Positions 43,776 through 52,733 are shown, counted from the first letter of the stretch. The stretch: 64,000 nt of DNA from Leifsonia sp. Root227 (GCF_001428745.1 NZ_LMIO01000003.1:620001-684000); one strand, 5' to 3'. The notes: generated by a model not told the origin, from the sequence alone. Numbers and translations: made by a program.

Positions 43776-44759
43776 ATGCGCAACGGCAGTGAGTGGGTAT
43801 ACGGCCCAGGCGACCTGGCGGAGGGCGGCTGGGAGTCTGTGGTGGACGCGCGCATCCCGGGCTGGCAGCACACCGGCCTGCGGGTCGCGGAGCTCGACGG
43901 CTCTGCCGACAGCGGCGCCACCGTGGCGCTCGCCGCCGGCGACGTCGAGCGGATGATCGTGCCGCTCGCCGGGTCGTTCACCGTCGAGTACGACGAGCAG
44001 GGCGCTGCGACCGCTTCGCAGGTCCTCGTCGGGCGCGCGTCCGTCTTCGACGGCCCGACCGACGTGCTCTACCTCGGCGCAGGGACGTCAGCGACCATCG
44101 GCGGGCACGGCCGAGTCGCTGTGACGGAAGCCGTGACTGCCGAGCGTCGCCCCGCCGCCTACCTGCCGGCCTCCGCGGTGCCCGTCGAGTTGCGCGGCGG
44201 CGGCCAGTCCAGCCGCCAGGTGCACAACTTCGGCGTGCCTGGTGCACTGGATGCGGTGAAGCTGATCGCCTGCGAGGTGATCACGCCCGCCGGCAACTGG
44301 TCATCGTACCCGCCGCACAAGCACGACGAGCACCGGCCGGGCGTCGAGTCCAGGCTGGAGGAGATCTACTACTTCGAGACGGCGGTGACGCGCGGAGCGG
44401 AGGCGCCGGCGGAAGCGGCGCCGTTCGCCGTGTTCGCCACGTACTCGTCTGACGAGCGTCCGATCGCCATCGACGCGCGGGTCGGCAGCGGCGACATCGC
44501 ACTCGTGCCGCACGGCTACCACGGCCCGGCCGTCGCAGCGCCGGGCTATGACCTCTACTACCTCAACGTGATGGCCGGGCCGGACGCCGAGCGCTCCTGG
44601 CTCATCACCGACGACCCTGCCCACGGCTGGGTGCGTCGGACCTGGGACGCGGACGGGATGGATGCGCGGCTCCCGTACGCATCCACCGGCAGTGCCGCAT
44701 CCACGGGCGCCCCCGCATCTACCGACACCACCGCATCCACCGAAGGAGCACCCCTGTGA
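43776..44759 (+). CDS. iolB: 5-deoxy-glucuronate isomerase
   Basis: A 327-residue bicupin isomerase. Metal-binding cupin residues are in SYPPHKHDEHRPGVESRLEEIYYF and LVPHGYHGPAVAAPGYDLYYLNVMAG. The last 28 residues are not part of the fold: they are a low-complexity Ser/Thr/Ala tail with four near copies of AST, encoded by repeats of GCATCCACC. The stop overlaps the iolD start (GTGA). GTAGGAG precedes the ATG. Confidence 0.93.
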   Translation: MRNGSEWVYGPGDLAEGGWESVVDARIPGWQHTGLRVAELDGSADSGATVALAAGDVERMIVPLAGSFTVEYDEQGAATASQVLVGRASVFDGPTDVLYLGAGTSATIGGHGRVAVTEAVTAERRPAAYLPASAVPVELRGGGQSSRQVHNFGVPGALDAVKLIACEVITPAGNWSSYPPHKHDEHRPGVESRLEEIYYFETAVTRGAEAPAEAAPFAVFATYSSDERPIAIDARVGSGDIALVPHGYHGPAVAAPGYDLYYLNVMAGPDAERSWLITDDPAHGWVRRTWDADGMDARLPYASTGSAASTGAPASTDTTASTEGAPL

Positions 44760-46657
44760 GCGGCACCAAGCGCATGACCGTGAGCCAGGCTCTCGTCGAG
44801 TTCCTGGCCCACCAGTGGACCGTCGACGGCGACCACCGCGAGCGCACGATCGCCGGAACGTTCGGCATCTTCGGGCACGGCAACGTGGCAGGCATCGGGC
44901 AGGCGCTCAAGCAGTTCGCCGTGCAGGACCCCGCCATGATGCCGTACCACCAGGCCCGCAACGAGCAGGCGATGGTGCACGAGGCCGTCGGGTACGCGCG
45001 GCTGCGCCGCCGCCGCGGGACGTTCGCCTGCGCAGCGTCCGTCGGCCCCGGCGCGACCAACATGCTCACCGGAGCCGCCCTCGCCACCACCAACCGGCTG
45101 CCCGTGCTGTTGCTGCCGTCCGACACGTTCGCGACGCGGGTGGCCGACCCCGTGCTCCAGCAGCTCGAACTGCCGCACGACGCCTCGATGAGCGTCAACG
45201 ACGCGTTCAAGCCGCTGTCGCGCTACTTCGACAGGATCACGCGACCCGAGCAGCTCTTCTCCGCCGCGCTCGGCGCGATGCGCGTGCTGACCGACCCCGT
45301 GGAGACCGGAGCGGTCACCATCGCGCTGCCGGAGGACGTGCAGGCGGAAGCCGTCGACGTGCCGCTGGAGTTCCTCGCCGACCGCGAGTGGCACGTGCGC
45401 CGTCCCGTGCCGGAGCGCGACGCGCTCGCCCGCGCGGTCAGGGCGATCGCCGCGGCAGAACGTCCGATCATCGTCGCGGGCGGCGGTGTGATCTACTCCG
45501 ACGCCGTGGCAGAGCTGCGCGCGTTCGCGGAGGCCACCGGCATCCCGGTCGGCACCACCCAGGCGGGCGGCGGCTCTATCGAGTGGGACCACCCGCTGTC
45601 GCTCGGCAGCATCGGCTCAACGGGGACGACCGCCGCCAACCGGTTCGCCGCGCAGGCGGACCTGGTGATCGGGATCGGGACGCGCTACAGCGACTTCACC
45701 ACCGCATCCCGCACGGCGTTCGCGCGCGACGGCGTGCGGTTCGTCAACGTCAACGTCGCATCCTTCGATGCGTACAAGCACGGCTCGACGCTGCCGGTGA
45801 TCGCCGACGCCAGGGAGGCACTGATCGCCCTGCGGGAGGCGCTCGCGGGCTTCAGAACGCCGGCCGCCTACCGCGACGAGGTCGCGAGCGAGAAGCGCAC
45901 GTGGGACGCCGCTGTGGACGCGAGCTTCGCCGATCGCGGGCTCGACCGTCCGTCGCAGTCGGAGATCATCGGCGCCGTGAACGCGGCGAGCGACCCACGG
46001 GATGTGGTGGTCTGCGCCGCCGGCTCGCTGCCGGGCGACCTGCACAAGCTGTGGCGGGTGCGCGACGACCTGGGCTACCACGTCGAATACGCCTTCTCCT
46101 GCATGGGCTACGAGATCGCCGGCGGGATGGGCGCCAAGCGCGGCGCCGACGACCGCGACGTGATCGTGATGGTCGGCGACGGCTCATACCTGATGATGCA
46201 CACCGAGCTGGTGAGCGCGGTGGCGGAGGGCGTGAAGATCATCGTGGTGCTCATCCAGAACCACGGGTACGCCTCCATCGGGCACCTGAGCGACACAGTC
46301 GGATCGCAGCGCTACGGCACCAAGTACCGGTTCCGCGACGACGCGACCAACGCGTTCGACGACGGCCCAGCTCTGCCGGTGGATCTCGCGGCCAACGCGG
46401 CGAGCCTCGGCGTCGACGTGATCAGGGTCGAGCAGACCCCGAACGCGATCGCCGACCTCACGGCCGCCGTCGCGCGGGCCAAGGCGGCGACGGGACCCAC
46501 CCTCATCCACATCAACAGCGACCCGCTGCTGTTCTCGCCGGACGGCGACGGCTGGTGGGACGTGCCGGTCGCGGAGACGTCGGAACTCGACAGCACCCGC
46601 GACGCCAGGGCCGCGTACGACGAGCAGAAGACGCGCCAGCGGCCGTACGTCGGCTGA
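44756..46657 (+). CDS. iolD: 3D-(3,5/4)-trihydroxycyclohexane-1,2-dione hydrolase
   Basis: A 633-residue thiamin-diphosphate enzyme that opens the inositol ring. The N-terminal ThDP domain has YHQARNEQAMVHEAVGYA, where the Glu activates the cofactor, and the C-terminal domain carries the GDGSYLMMHTEL ... NHGYASIGHL metal/diphosphate motif. GSLPGDLHKLWR is IolD-typical. It starts with GTG in a 4-bp overlap with iolB. Confidence 0.95.
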   Translation: MSGTKRMTVSQALVEFLAHQWTVDGDHRERTIAGTFGIFGHGNVAGIGQALKQFAVQDPAMMPYHQARNEQAMVHEAVGYARLRRRRGTFACAASVGPGATNMLTGAALATTNRLPVLLLPSDTFATRVADPVLQQLELPHDASMSVNDAFKPLSRYFDRITRPEQLFSAALGAMRVLTDPVETGAVTIALPEDVQAEAVDVPLEFLADREWHVRRPVPERDALARAVRAIAAAERPIIVAGGGVIYSDAVAELRAFAEATGIPVGTTQAGGGSIEWDHPLSLGSIGSTGTTAANRFAAQADLVIGIGTRYSDFTTASRTAFARDGVRFVNVNVASFDAYKHGSTLPVIADAREALIALREALAGFRTPAAYRDEVASEKRTWDAAVDASFADRGLDRPSQSEIIGAVNAASDPRDVVVCAAGSLPGDLHKLWRVRDDLGYHVEYAFSCMGYEIAGGMGAKRGADDRDVIVMVGDGSYLMMHTELVSAVAEGVKIIVVLIQNHGYASIGHLSDTVGSQRYGTKYRFRDDATNAFDDGPALPVDLAANAASLGVDVIRVEQTPNAIADLTAAVARAKAATGPTLIHINSDPLLFSPDGDGWWDVPVAETSELDSTRDARAAYDEQKTRQRPYVG

Positions 46658-46675
46658 CGGCACCCAGCGCATTAC

Positions 46676-46702
46676 GAGCATCCAGAGCATCCAGAGCATC
46701 CA
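46676..46702 (+). repeat. three tandem 9-bp units before iolE
   Basis: GAGCATCCA occurs three times in a row and runs directly into the GAGGAG ribosome site of iolE (ATG 46713). Copy-number slippage would move only spacer sequence. Confidence 0.9.
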
Positions 46703-46712
46703 GAGGAGAACG

Positions 46713-47630
46713 ATGACAGACAGCACCCCCGCCCTGCGGATCGGCACAGCCCCTGACTCGTGGGGAGTCTGGTTCGCCGACGACCCGAAGCAGATCCCGT
46801 GGCAGCGCTTCCTCGACGAGGTGGTCGCCTCCGGCTACACCTGGATCGAGCTGGGGCCGTACGGCTACCTGCCGACCGACCCGCACCAGCTCGAGGACGA
46901 GCTCGGCTCGCGCGGCCTCAAGCTGTCCGCCGGCACGGTGTTCACCGGCTTCCACAAGGGAGAGGACCAGTGGCAGAGGGCATGGGACCAGGCGCTGCAG
47001 GTCGCCGGCCTCGCCACAGCGCTCGGAGCGGAGCACCTCGTGGTCATCCCTGACCTGTGGCGCAGCGACGCCACGGCGGAGGTGCTGGAGAGCCGCACCC
47101 TCGACGACGAGCAGTGGGCGAAGCTCGCGGCCGGGCACGACAAGCTCGGCAAGGCGCTCCTCGAGGAGTTCGGGATGCACCAGCAGTTCCACTCGCACGC
47201 CGACAGTCACGTGGGCACGTACGGCGAGGTCGAGCGGTTCCTCACAGAGACGGACGCCGCCTACACGAACCTGTGCCTCGACACCGGGCACTTCTCCTAC
47301 TACCTCGGCGACAACCTCAAGCTCATCCAGGCGTACCCGGAGCGCATCGGCTACCTGCACCTCAAGCAGGTCGACCGCGAGATCCTCGCCGACGTGCTCA
47401 AGAACGACGTGCCGTTCGCGACGGCCGTCGCCCGCGGGGTCATGACAGAGCCGCCGGCCGGAGTGCCGGACTTCGCGCCGATCATCGAGGCGGTCAGCGC
47501 CATCGACCAGAACATCTTCGCGATCGTCGAGCAGGACATGTACGGCACGGACATCGAGCGTCCGTTCCCGATCGCGAAGCGCACCCGCGAGCACATCTTC
47601 GGATGCACGCGGCACGCCCGCCAGGACTGA
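46713..47630 (+). CDS. iolE: inosose dehydratase
   Basis: A 305-residue xylose-isomerase-like TIM barrel that dehydrates 2-keto-myo-inositol. The N-terminal phrase IGTAPDSWGVWF is diagnostic. Metal ligands appear in the strands LVVIPDLWR, QFHSHADSHVG, CLDTGHFSYY and IGYLHLKQVD. GAGGAG lies 5 nt before the ATG. It lies between iolD and iolG. Confidence 0.94.
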   Translation: MTDSTPALRIGTAPDSWGVWFADDPKQIPWQRFLDEVVASGYTWIELGPYGYLPTDPHQLEDELGSRGLKLSAGTVFTGFHKGEDQWQRAWDQALQVAGLATALGAEHLVVIPDLWRSDATAEVLESRTLDDEQWAKLAAGHDKLGKALLEEFGMHQQFHSHADSHVGTYGEVERFLTETDAAYTNLCLDTGHFSYYLGDNLKLIQAYPERIGYLHLKQVDREILADVLKNDVPFATAVARGVMTEPPAGVPDFAPIIEAVSAIDQNIFAIVEQDMYGTDIERPFPIAKRTREHIFGCTRHARQD

Positions 47631-47676
47631 CCCCCTTCCCGATCCGGCGACCCCTCCCCACCGAAAGAAGACCAGC

Positions 47677-48693
47677 ATGACCACCGAACCCCTCCGCATC
47701 GCCGTCGTCGGCGCCGGGATCATGGGCTCCGACCACATCACCAGGATCACCAAGCACATCGCAGGCGCCGAGGTCGCGGCCGTCGTGGAACCGGACGCCG
47801 CCCGCGCCGCCGCTGCCGCTGCAGGCGCACCTGGTGCCGTGACGCGCAGCCGCATCGAGGACGCCCTCGAGCACGACAGCATCGACGCGGTCATCATCGC
47901 GACCCCTGGCCCGTTCCACGAGTCGGTGCTGCTGCCGTCGCTCGACGCCGGGGTGGACATCCTCTGCGAGAAGCCGCTGACGCCGGACTCCGAGTCGTCG
48001 CTGCGCATCCTGGAGGCCGAGCAGAAGACCGGGCGTCCGCGCATCCAGGTGGGCTTCATGCGACGCTTCGACGACGAGTACCTGCAGCTCAAGGAGCTCA
48101 TCGACTCCGGCGACGCCGGCGCCCTGCTCGCCCTGCACTGCGCGCACCGCAACCCGTCGACCCCGCCCGGCTACACAGAGTCGATGCTCATCACCGACTC
48201 CGTGGTGCACGAGATCGACGTGGTGCCGTGGCTCGTCGGCGAGCCGATCGCCGCCGTCGAGGTGCGCAAGCCGCGCCGCAACTCGCTCGCCCCCGAGGGC
48301 CTGCGCGAGCCGCAGCTGGTGCTGCTGGAGACCGCATCCGGTGTGCTGGCGGACGTGGAGATCAGCGTGAACATCCAGTTCGGCTACCAGGTGACAACGG
48401 ACGCCGTGTTCGAGCGCAGCGTCGCCGAGATCGGGCGCACGTCGGGCATCGCCCGGTATGTGGACGGCGCGTTCCGGCAGGCCGAGCACCTGTCGTACAC
48501 GACGCGGTTCGCGAAGGCGTACGACACCGAGGTGCAGCGCTGGGTGGATGCGGTGCGCCGCGGTGCGATCGACGGCCCGAGCGCCTGGGACGGCTACCTC
48601 GCCGCCGCGGTCTGCGAGGCGGGCGTCCGTGCGCAGGCCAGCGGCCTCCGCACCGAGGTCAGCTACGTGGCGCGTCCCGCGTTCTACGCGTGA
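47677..48693 (+). CDS. iolG: inositol 2-dehydrogenase (Gfo/Idh/MocA family)
   Basis: A 338-residue NAD-dependent oxidoreductase that starts inositol catabolism. The Rossmann motif VVGAGIMGSDHI opens the protein. The EKPL motif with catalytic lysine is at about 95, and the active-site Asp/His region is DSVVHEIDVVPWL. GAAAGAAG lies upstream of the ATG. It ends the operon, 21 bp from the convergent GntR gene. A specificity for scyllo-inositol cannot be excluded. Confidence 0.92.
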   Translation: MTTEPLRIAVVGAGIMGSDHITRITKHIAGAEVAAVVEPDAARAAAAAAGAPGAVTRSRIEDALEHDSIDAVIIATPGPFHESVLLPSLDAGVDILCEKPLTPDSESSLRILEAEQKTGRPRIQVGFMRRFDDEYLQLKELIDSGDAGALLALHCAHRNPSTPPGYTESMLITDSVVHEIDVVPWLVGEPIAAVEVRKPRRNSLAPEGLREPQLVLLETASGVLADVEISVNIQFGYQVTTDAVFERSVAEIGRTSGIARYVDGAFRQAEHLSYTTRFAKAYDTEVQRWVDAVRRGAIDGPSAWDGYLAAAVCEAGVRAQASGLRTEVSYVARPAFYA

Positions 48694-48714
48694 CAGCCGG
48701 CACCTCTGCGTGCC

Positions 48715-49476
48715 CTATTTGTCGACGAGGGTGATCTCGAAGGAGTAGAGGTCGGGCCGGTAGCAGTGGTGGCCGAACTCGACGGCTCTGCCGGAGTTGT
48801 CGTACGCGGTGCGGTCCATGGTGAGCACCGGTCCGCCGCCGTCGATCTCCAGCAGCGTGCTCTCCTCGGCGGATGCGCGACGCGCGCCGATCGTCTGGCG
48901 CGCCACCCGCATCGTGGTGCCGCGCCCGCGCATCAGCTGGTAGAGACCGTGCTCGCCGAGGTCGGCCGCCGTGATGTCGGTGAAGTCGGACGGCAGGTAG
49001 TTCTCCAGCACGCCGACCGGCACGCCGTCGGCGCTGCGCAGGCGCCGCAGGTGCAGGACGGGGCTCGACGCCTCCAGGTTGAGGACCCCGCCGATCGTGG
49101 GTCCTGCCGGGATCACCTCGTGCAGCAGCAGGGTGGTCTCCGGATGCTTGCCGCCGCGCGCAAGGTCGTCGTAGAGGCTGGTCAGCTCGACTTTTCTGGT
49201 GACGGGACCGTGGACGACCTGGGTGCCGATCCCGCGACGGCGCACCACGAGGCCCTTGTCGACCAGCTCCTGGATGGCGCGCCGTACGGTCGGCCGGGAC
49301 AGGCCGAGGCGTTCGCCGAGTGCGATCTCGTTCTCCAGCCGCGATCCAGGCGGCAGCTCGCCGTCCACGATCGCGTTCTCGATCCGCGTCGCCACCTGGA
49401 AGTAGAGGGGGACCGGCCCGGAGTGGTCGAGGTCCATGAACAGGTGCTGCGGGAGGGGGCCGTCGCTCTGGGGCAC
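48715..49476 (-). CDS. iolR: GntR/UTRA family regulator of the iol operon
   Basis: A 253-residue regulator. The winged helix (about 22-90) includes RLENEIALGERLGLSRPTVRRAIQELVDKGLV, and the rest is an HutC-type UTRA ligand domain. It is convergent with the iol operon. ATGTCAGGACA lies 13 bp before its GTG start and again before iolC, supporting autoregulation and control of iol. In C. glutamicum a GntR protein (IolR) represses iol genes (recalled). The start could also be the ATG for residue 14. Confidence 0.82.
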   Translation of the reverse strand: MPQSDGPLPQHLFMDLDHSGPVPLYFQVATRIENAIVDGELPPGSRLENEIALGERLGLSRPTVRRAIQELVDKGLVVRRRGIGTQVVHGPVTRKVELTSLYDDLARGGKHPETTLLLHEVIPAGPTIGGVLNLEASSPVLHLRRLRSADGVPVGVLENYLPSDFTDITAADLGEHGLYQLMRGRGTTMRVARQTIGARRASAEESTLLEIDGGGPVLTMDRTAYDNSGRAVEFGHHCYRPDLYSFEITLVDK

Positions 49477-49488
49477 GATACCTCGTTC

Positions 49489-49500
49489 ATGTCAGGACAA
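49489..49500. promoter_or_regulatory. putative GntR operator at the regulator's own promoter
   Basis: ATGTCAGGACAA shares 11 of 12 bases with the site at 40250-40261 before iolC. A further GACAT half-site is at 49513-49517. Confidence 0.65.
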
Positions 49501-49585
49501 ATGGGTGGTCCCGACATTAGCACCCGTCCGCCCCGGTGCGCGGGTGGGCGCGACGAGTGGGCGTGGGTAGGAGCGGCTGGGAGCG

Positions 49586-50167
49586 CTACGCGGCCTGCGC
49601 GGTGCCGATGCGGCCGAGCCGGGAGCCGGTGCTCACGGCGAGCTCGTCGATGCTGGCCGCCCCGTGGCGGCGGGCGGCGTGCACGATGATGGCGGCGCAG
49701 GCTTCGGCGTCGGCCAGCGCGTCGTGGTGGTGGAAGTCCTCGAACCCCGCGGCCATCGCGGCGACCGGCAGCCGGTACGAGTCGAGCGTGTATGTGCGCC
49801 TGGCGACCTGCAGGCTGCAGAGGTAGCTGTAGTCGGGGCAGGCGATGGCAGTGGCCTGGCACGCGGCGCGGATCACGCCCATGTCGAACCCGGCGTTGTG
49901 CGCCACGAGGTAGTCGTCCTCCGCGAACTGGACCAGGTCGGGAAGCTGGTCGATCCAGCCGGCGGCGTTCACCACGTCCTCTGCGCGAATGCCGTGGATG
50001 CGCGTGTTCCACTCCTGGAAGAAGTCGTGTCCGATGGGCGGCTGGATGAGCCAGCCGACCCGGTCGACCACCTTGCCGTCCCGCACCTTGATGAGCCCGA
50101 CCGAGCACGCGGACGCCGCACTCCCGTTCGCGGTCTCGAAGTCGATAGCGGTGAAATCCAGTGGCAC
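49586..50167 (-). CDS. DEDDh 3'-5' exonuclease
   Basis: A 193-residue exonuclease of the DNA polymerase III epsilon type. ExoI is DFETANG, ExoII is VAHNAGFDMGVIRA and ExoIII is HHHDALADAEACA, so all acidic residues and the general-base histidine are present. It is a stand-alone proofreading-like nuclease, not fused to a BRCT or helicase domain. GTG start; a GAGCAT box 6 nt upstream may give a leaderless message. Confidence 0.9.
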   Translation of the reverse strand: MPLDFTAIDFETANGSAASACSVGLIKVRDGKVVDRVGWLIQPPIGHDFFQEWNTRIHGIRAEDVVNAAGWIDQLPDLVQFAEDDYLVAHNAGFDMGVIRAACQATAIACPDYSYLCSLQVARRTYTLDSYRLPVAAMAAGFEDFHHHDALADAEACAAIIVHAARRHGAASIDELAVSTGSRLGRIGTAQAA

Positions 50168-50267
50168 GGGAACATGCTCGCACGGCCCACCGACGCCGCC
50201 TGGTTAGGGCGGCGGTGTGCCGTGGATGCGTGGGGGCGGGGCGTGCATCCACCGCAGGGTGCGCGCG

Positions 50268-50273
50268 TAGCAT
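50268..50273 (+). promoter_or_regulatory. -10 box of a leaderless methyltransferase gene
   Basis: TAGCAT ends 7 nt before ATG 50281. Confidence 0.45.
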
Positions 50274-50280
50274 CGGCAGC

Positions 50281-51027
50281 ATGTACGAACGGAACGACCA
50301 CGACGCCCATGCCCGCTCCTTCGACAAGGCCGCCGACGTGTACGACGCCGCGCGTCCCGGCTATCCGGCCGAGGCCGTGTCGTGGCTGATCGGCGACGCC
50401 ACCGGCCCCGCCGTAGACCTCGGCGCAGGCACGGGCAAGCTCACCGCCGCCCTCGTGCAGCGCGGGCTGGATGTGACCGCCGTCGACCCGTCGCCGGAGA
50501 TGCTGCGCGTGCTGGGCGAGCGACTCCCCGGGGTGGCAGCGCGGCTCGGCACGGGGGAGAGCATCCCGGTCGACGATCACTCCGCCGGCTTGGTGGTGGC
50601 AGCGCAGGCGTGGCACTGGGTGGACCCCGCCGTCGCGGTTCCCGAGGTGGCGCGCGTGCTGCGACCAGGTGGGGCGCTCGGGCTGGTGTGGAACTTCCGC
50701 GACGAGTCCGTCGACTGGGTGCGGCAGCTCGGCGAGCTGATGGACACCGGCTCCGCGTACGCGAGCGACGAGGTCGAGCCCGTGGTCGGCGAGCCGTTCG
50801 GCCCGCTGGAACGGCACGAGGTGCGCTGGGTGCAGCAGCTGACCGTCGACGGGATGCTCGACCTGGCCCGTTCGCGCAGCTACTTCATCACCAAGGACGC
50901 CGACACCCAGGCCGCCGTGATCGCATCGCTGCGCAGACTCACGGCCGAGCATCCCGACCTGGCCGGCCGCGACACGTTCGAGCTTCCGTACGTCACCCAC
51001 TGCTACCGCACCGTGCTTCCGGGCTGA
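50281..51027 (+). CDS. class I SAM-dependent methyltransferase
   Basis: A 248-residue methyltransferase of the type 11 group. Motif I is VDLGAGTGKLT (about 46-56), followed by VTAVDPSPEML and a post-I acid. VVAAQAWHWVDP and VARVLRPGGALGLVW are motifs II-III. The substrate is unknown. The first residues (DHDAHARSFDKAADVYDAARPGYP) match small-molecule methyltransferases. It stands alone with a leaderless start. Confidence 0.87.
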   Translation: MYERNDHDAHARSFDKAADVYDAARPGYPAEAVSWLIGDATGPAVDLGAGTGKLTAALVQRGLDVTAVDPSPEMLRVLGERLPGVAARLGTGESIPVDDHSAGLVVAAQAWHWVDPAVAVPEVARVLRPGGALGLVWNFRDESVDWVRQLGELMDTGSAYASDEVEPVVGEPFGPLERHEVRWVQQLTVDGMLDLARSRSYFITKDADTQAAVIASLRRLTAEHPDLAGRDTFELPYVTHCYRTVLPG

Positions 51028-51052
51028 CGCGGCGCACGATTCGTGCCGAACA

Positions 51053-51106
51053 CACGCTGCGGAGCGCGCGCACCGCACGTTTCGCATGAGTGCTTCGCGC
51101 AGCGTG
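51053..51106. other. 9-bp inverted repeat in the 3' region of the methyltransferase gene
   Basis: CACGCTGCG (51053-51061) and CGCAGCGTG (51098-51106) are perfectly complementary, and GCACGA-T-TCGTGC just upstream is a further small palindrome. Possibly a terminator; wording resembles the interior of palindromic element B but the arms differ. Confidence 0.4.
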
Positions 51107-51128
51107 GGGGTGCGCGGCGCACGGCCCG

Positions 51129-51134
51129 TAGAAT
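51129..51134 (+). promoter_or_regulatory. -10 box of leaderless ychF
   Basis: TAGAAT ends 8 nt before the GTG start at 51143. Confidence 0.5.
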
Positions 51135-51142
51135 GGTCGATC

Positions 51143-52216
51143 GTGGCTCTCACTATCGCAATCGTCGGACTTCCCAACGTGGGAAAGTCCACCCTCTTCA
51201 ACGCGCTGACCAAGAACACCGTGCTCGCGGCGAACTACCCGTTCGCCACGATCGAGCCGAACGTCGGCGTGGTGAACCTGCCTGACCCGCGGCTCGACAA
51301 GCTCGCCGAGGTCTTCGGCAGTGAGCGCATCCTCCCTGCACCGGTGTCGTTCGTCGACATCGCGGGCATCGTCAAGGGCGCGAGCGAGGGCGAGGGTCTC
51401 GGCAACAAGTTCCTCGCCAACATCCGTGAGGCCGACGCGATCGCCCAGGTGGTCCGCGGATTCGACGACCCGGATGTGGTCCACGTCGCTGGCAAGGTGG
51501 ATGCGGCAGGCGACATGGAGACCATCAACACCGAGCTGATCCTCGCCGACCTGCAGACGCTGGACAAAGCGATCGCGCGGTACGAGAAAGAGGTCAAGGG
51601 CCGCAAGCTGGAGCCGATCGTGCTCGAGACGGCCCAGGCGGCGCACGCGGTGCTGTTCGAGGGCAAGCCGCTGTCGGCCGCATCCATCGACCTGGAGCCC
51701 ATCGCCGAACTCGGCCTGCTCACCGCGAAACCGTTCATCTACGTCTTCAACGTGGACGAGTCCGTGCTGACCGACGACGCCCGCCGCGCCGAACTCGCCG
51801 CCCTGGTCGCTCCCGCCCAGGCGGTCTTCCTCGACGCGAAGCTCGAATCCGAGCTCATCGACCTCGACGCCGACGACGCGGCCGAACTCCTCGCATCCAC
51901 CGGCCAGACCGAGAGCGGCCTCGACCAGCTCGCCCGCATCGGCTTCGACACCCTCGGCCTGCAGACCTACCTGACGGCCGGCCCGAAAGAGTCGCGCGCC
52001 TGGACCATCCACAAGGGCTGGAAGGCCCCCCAGGCGGCCGGTGTGATCCACACCGACTTCGAGAAGGGCTTCATCAAGGCCGAGGTGATCTCGTTCGACG
52101 ACCTCGTGGATGCGGGCTCGGTGGCCGAGGCGCGGTCGCGGGGGAAGGCGCGCATGGAGGGCAAGGACTACGTGATGCAGGATGGGGACGTTGTGGAGTT
52201 CCGTTTCAACGTCTAA
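51143..52216 (+). CDS. ychF: redox-regulated ATPase YchF
   Basis: A 357-residue Obg-family P-loop protein. G1 is [10 protein letters not shown]2/G3 are [11 protein letters not shown] and [17 protein letters not shown], and NVDE stands at the G4 position in place of NKXD, which explains ATP preference. A coiled-coil insert lies near residues 130-160 and the TGS domain is at the C-terminus ([23 protein letters not shown]). It acts with ribosomes and stress responses. The GTG start is leaderless. Confidence 0.95.
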   Translation: MALTIAIVGLPNVGKSTLFNALTKNTVLAANYPFATIEPNVGVVNLPDPRLDKLAEVFGSERILPAPVSFVDIAGIVKGASEGEGLGNKFLANIREADAIAQVVRGFDDPDVVHVAGKVDAAGDMETINTELILADLQTLDKAIARYEKEVKGRKLEPIVLETAQAAHAVLFEGKPLSAASIDLEPIAELGLLTAKPFIYVFNVDESVLTDDARRAELAALVAPAQAVFLDAKLESELIDLDADDAAELLASTGQTESGLDQLARIGFDTLGLQTYLTAGPKESRAWTIHKGWKAPQAAGVIHTDFEKGFIKAEVISFDDLVDAGSVAEARSRGKARMEGKDYVMQDGDVVEFRFNV

Positions 52217-52229
52217 ATATCCCCGGCGT

Positions 52230-52727
52230 TCACCAGCCCTGTGACCCGGGCGATCCCTTGAAGGGTCCGACGACGGCGCTCGTGATCCAGCCGCCGTAGA
52301 AGCCTCCGGGCTGTGGCGTGACGACCTCACCGTCGACGGTGCACTCGTCCATCTGCTGCGGGTAGACGGCGACGCGGTCTCGGAGCGATTCGAAGCCGGG
52401 CGACGGATGCGGGTAGTTCCACGCGCAAGCGGACCGCACCTCGCCTCCGCCGTGCACGTCGAGATATCGTGCGGTGCCCTTGAACTCGCAGAACGACGAT
52501 CCGTCGGCGTCGAGCAGCGCACCGGGTGCGAAGTCCGCTATCGGGAGGTAGTAGACCGGCGGATGGCTGGTCTCGAGCACCCGGACGACGTCTCGCGTTT
52601 CAACGATGAGCTGCCCGCCCAGACGGATCGTGACAGGCGCGGCGACGCGCTCGATGCGTGGCGGTCTCGGGTAGTCCCACACAGACTCCTGTCCCGTTCC
52701 TGGGATCTCGGGGCGCGGCCGGGGCAC
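52230..52727 (-). CDS. DUF427 domain protein
   Basis: A 165-residue protein of the DUF427 family. Family phrases are YYLPIADFAPGALLDADGSSFCEFKGTARYLDV and AWNYPHPSPGFESLRDRVAVYPQQMDECTVDGE. DUF427 folds are small beta barrels without an assigned activity. GTG 52727 follows TAGAGT by 6 nt, so the message is likely leaderless. It is divergent from the LON-domain gene by a very small gap, so their promoters overlap. Confidence 0.88.
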   Translation of the reverse strand: MPRPRPEIPGTGQESVWDYPRPPRIERVAAPVTIRLGGQLIVETRDVVRVLETSHPPVYYLPIADFAPGALLDADGSSFCEFKGTARYLDVHGGGEVRSACAWNYPHPSPGFESLRDRVAVYPQQMDECTVDGEVVTPQPGGFYGGWITSAVVGPFKGSPGSQGW

Positions 52728-52733
52728 CTGTTC

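Noticed and set aside
44662..46716. A 684-codon plus-strand frame overlapping iolB and iolD
   Set aside because: It is the +1 shadow of iolD, which has intact ThDP-enzyme motifs in its own frame.
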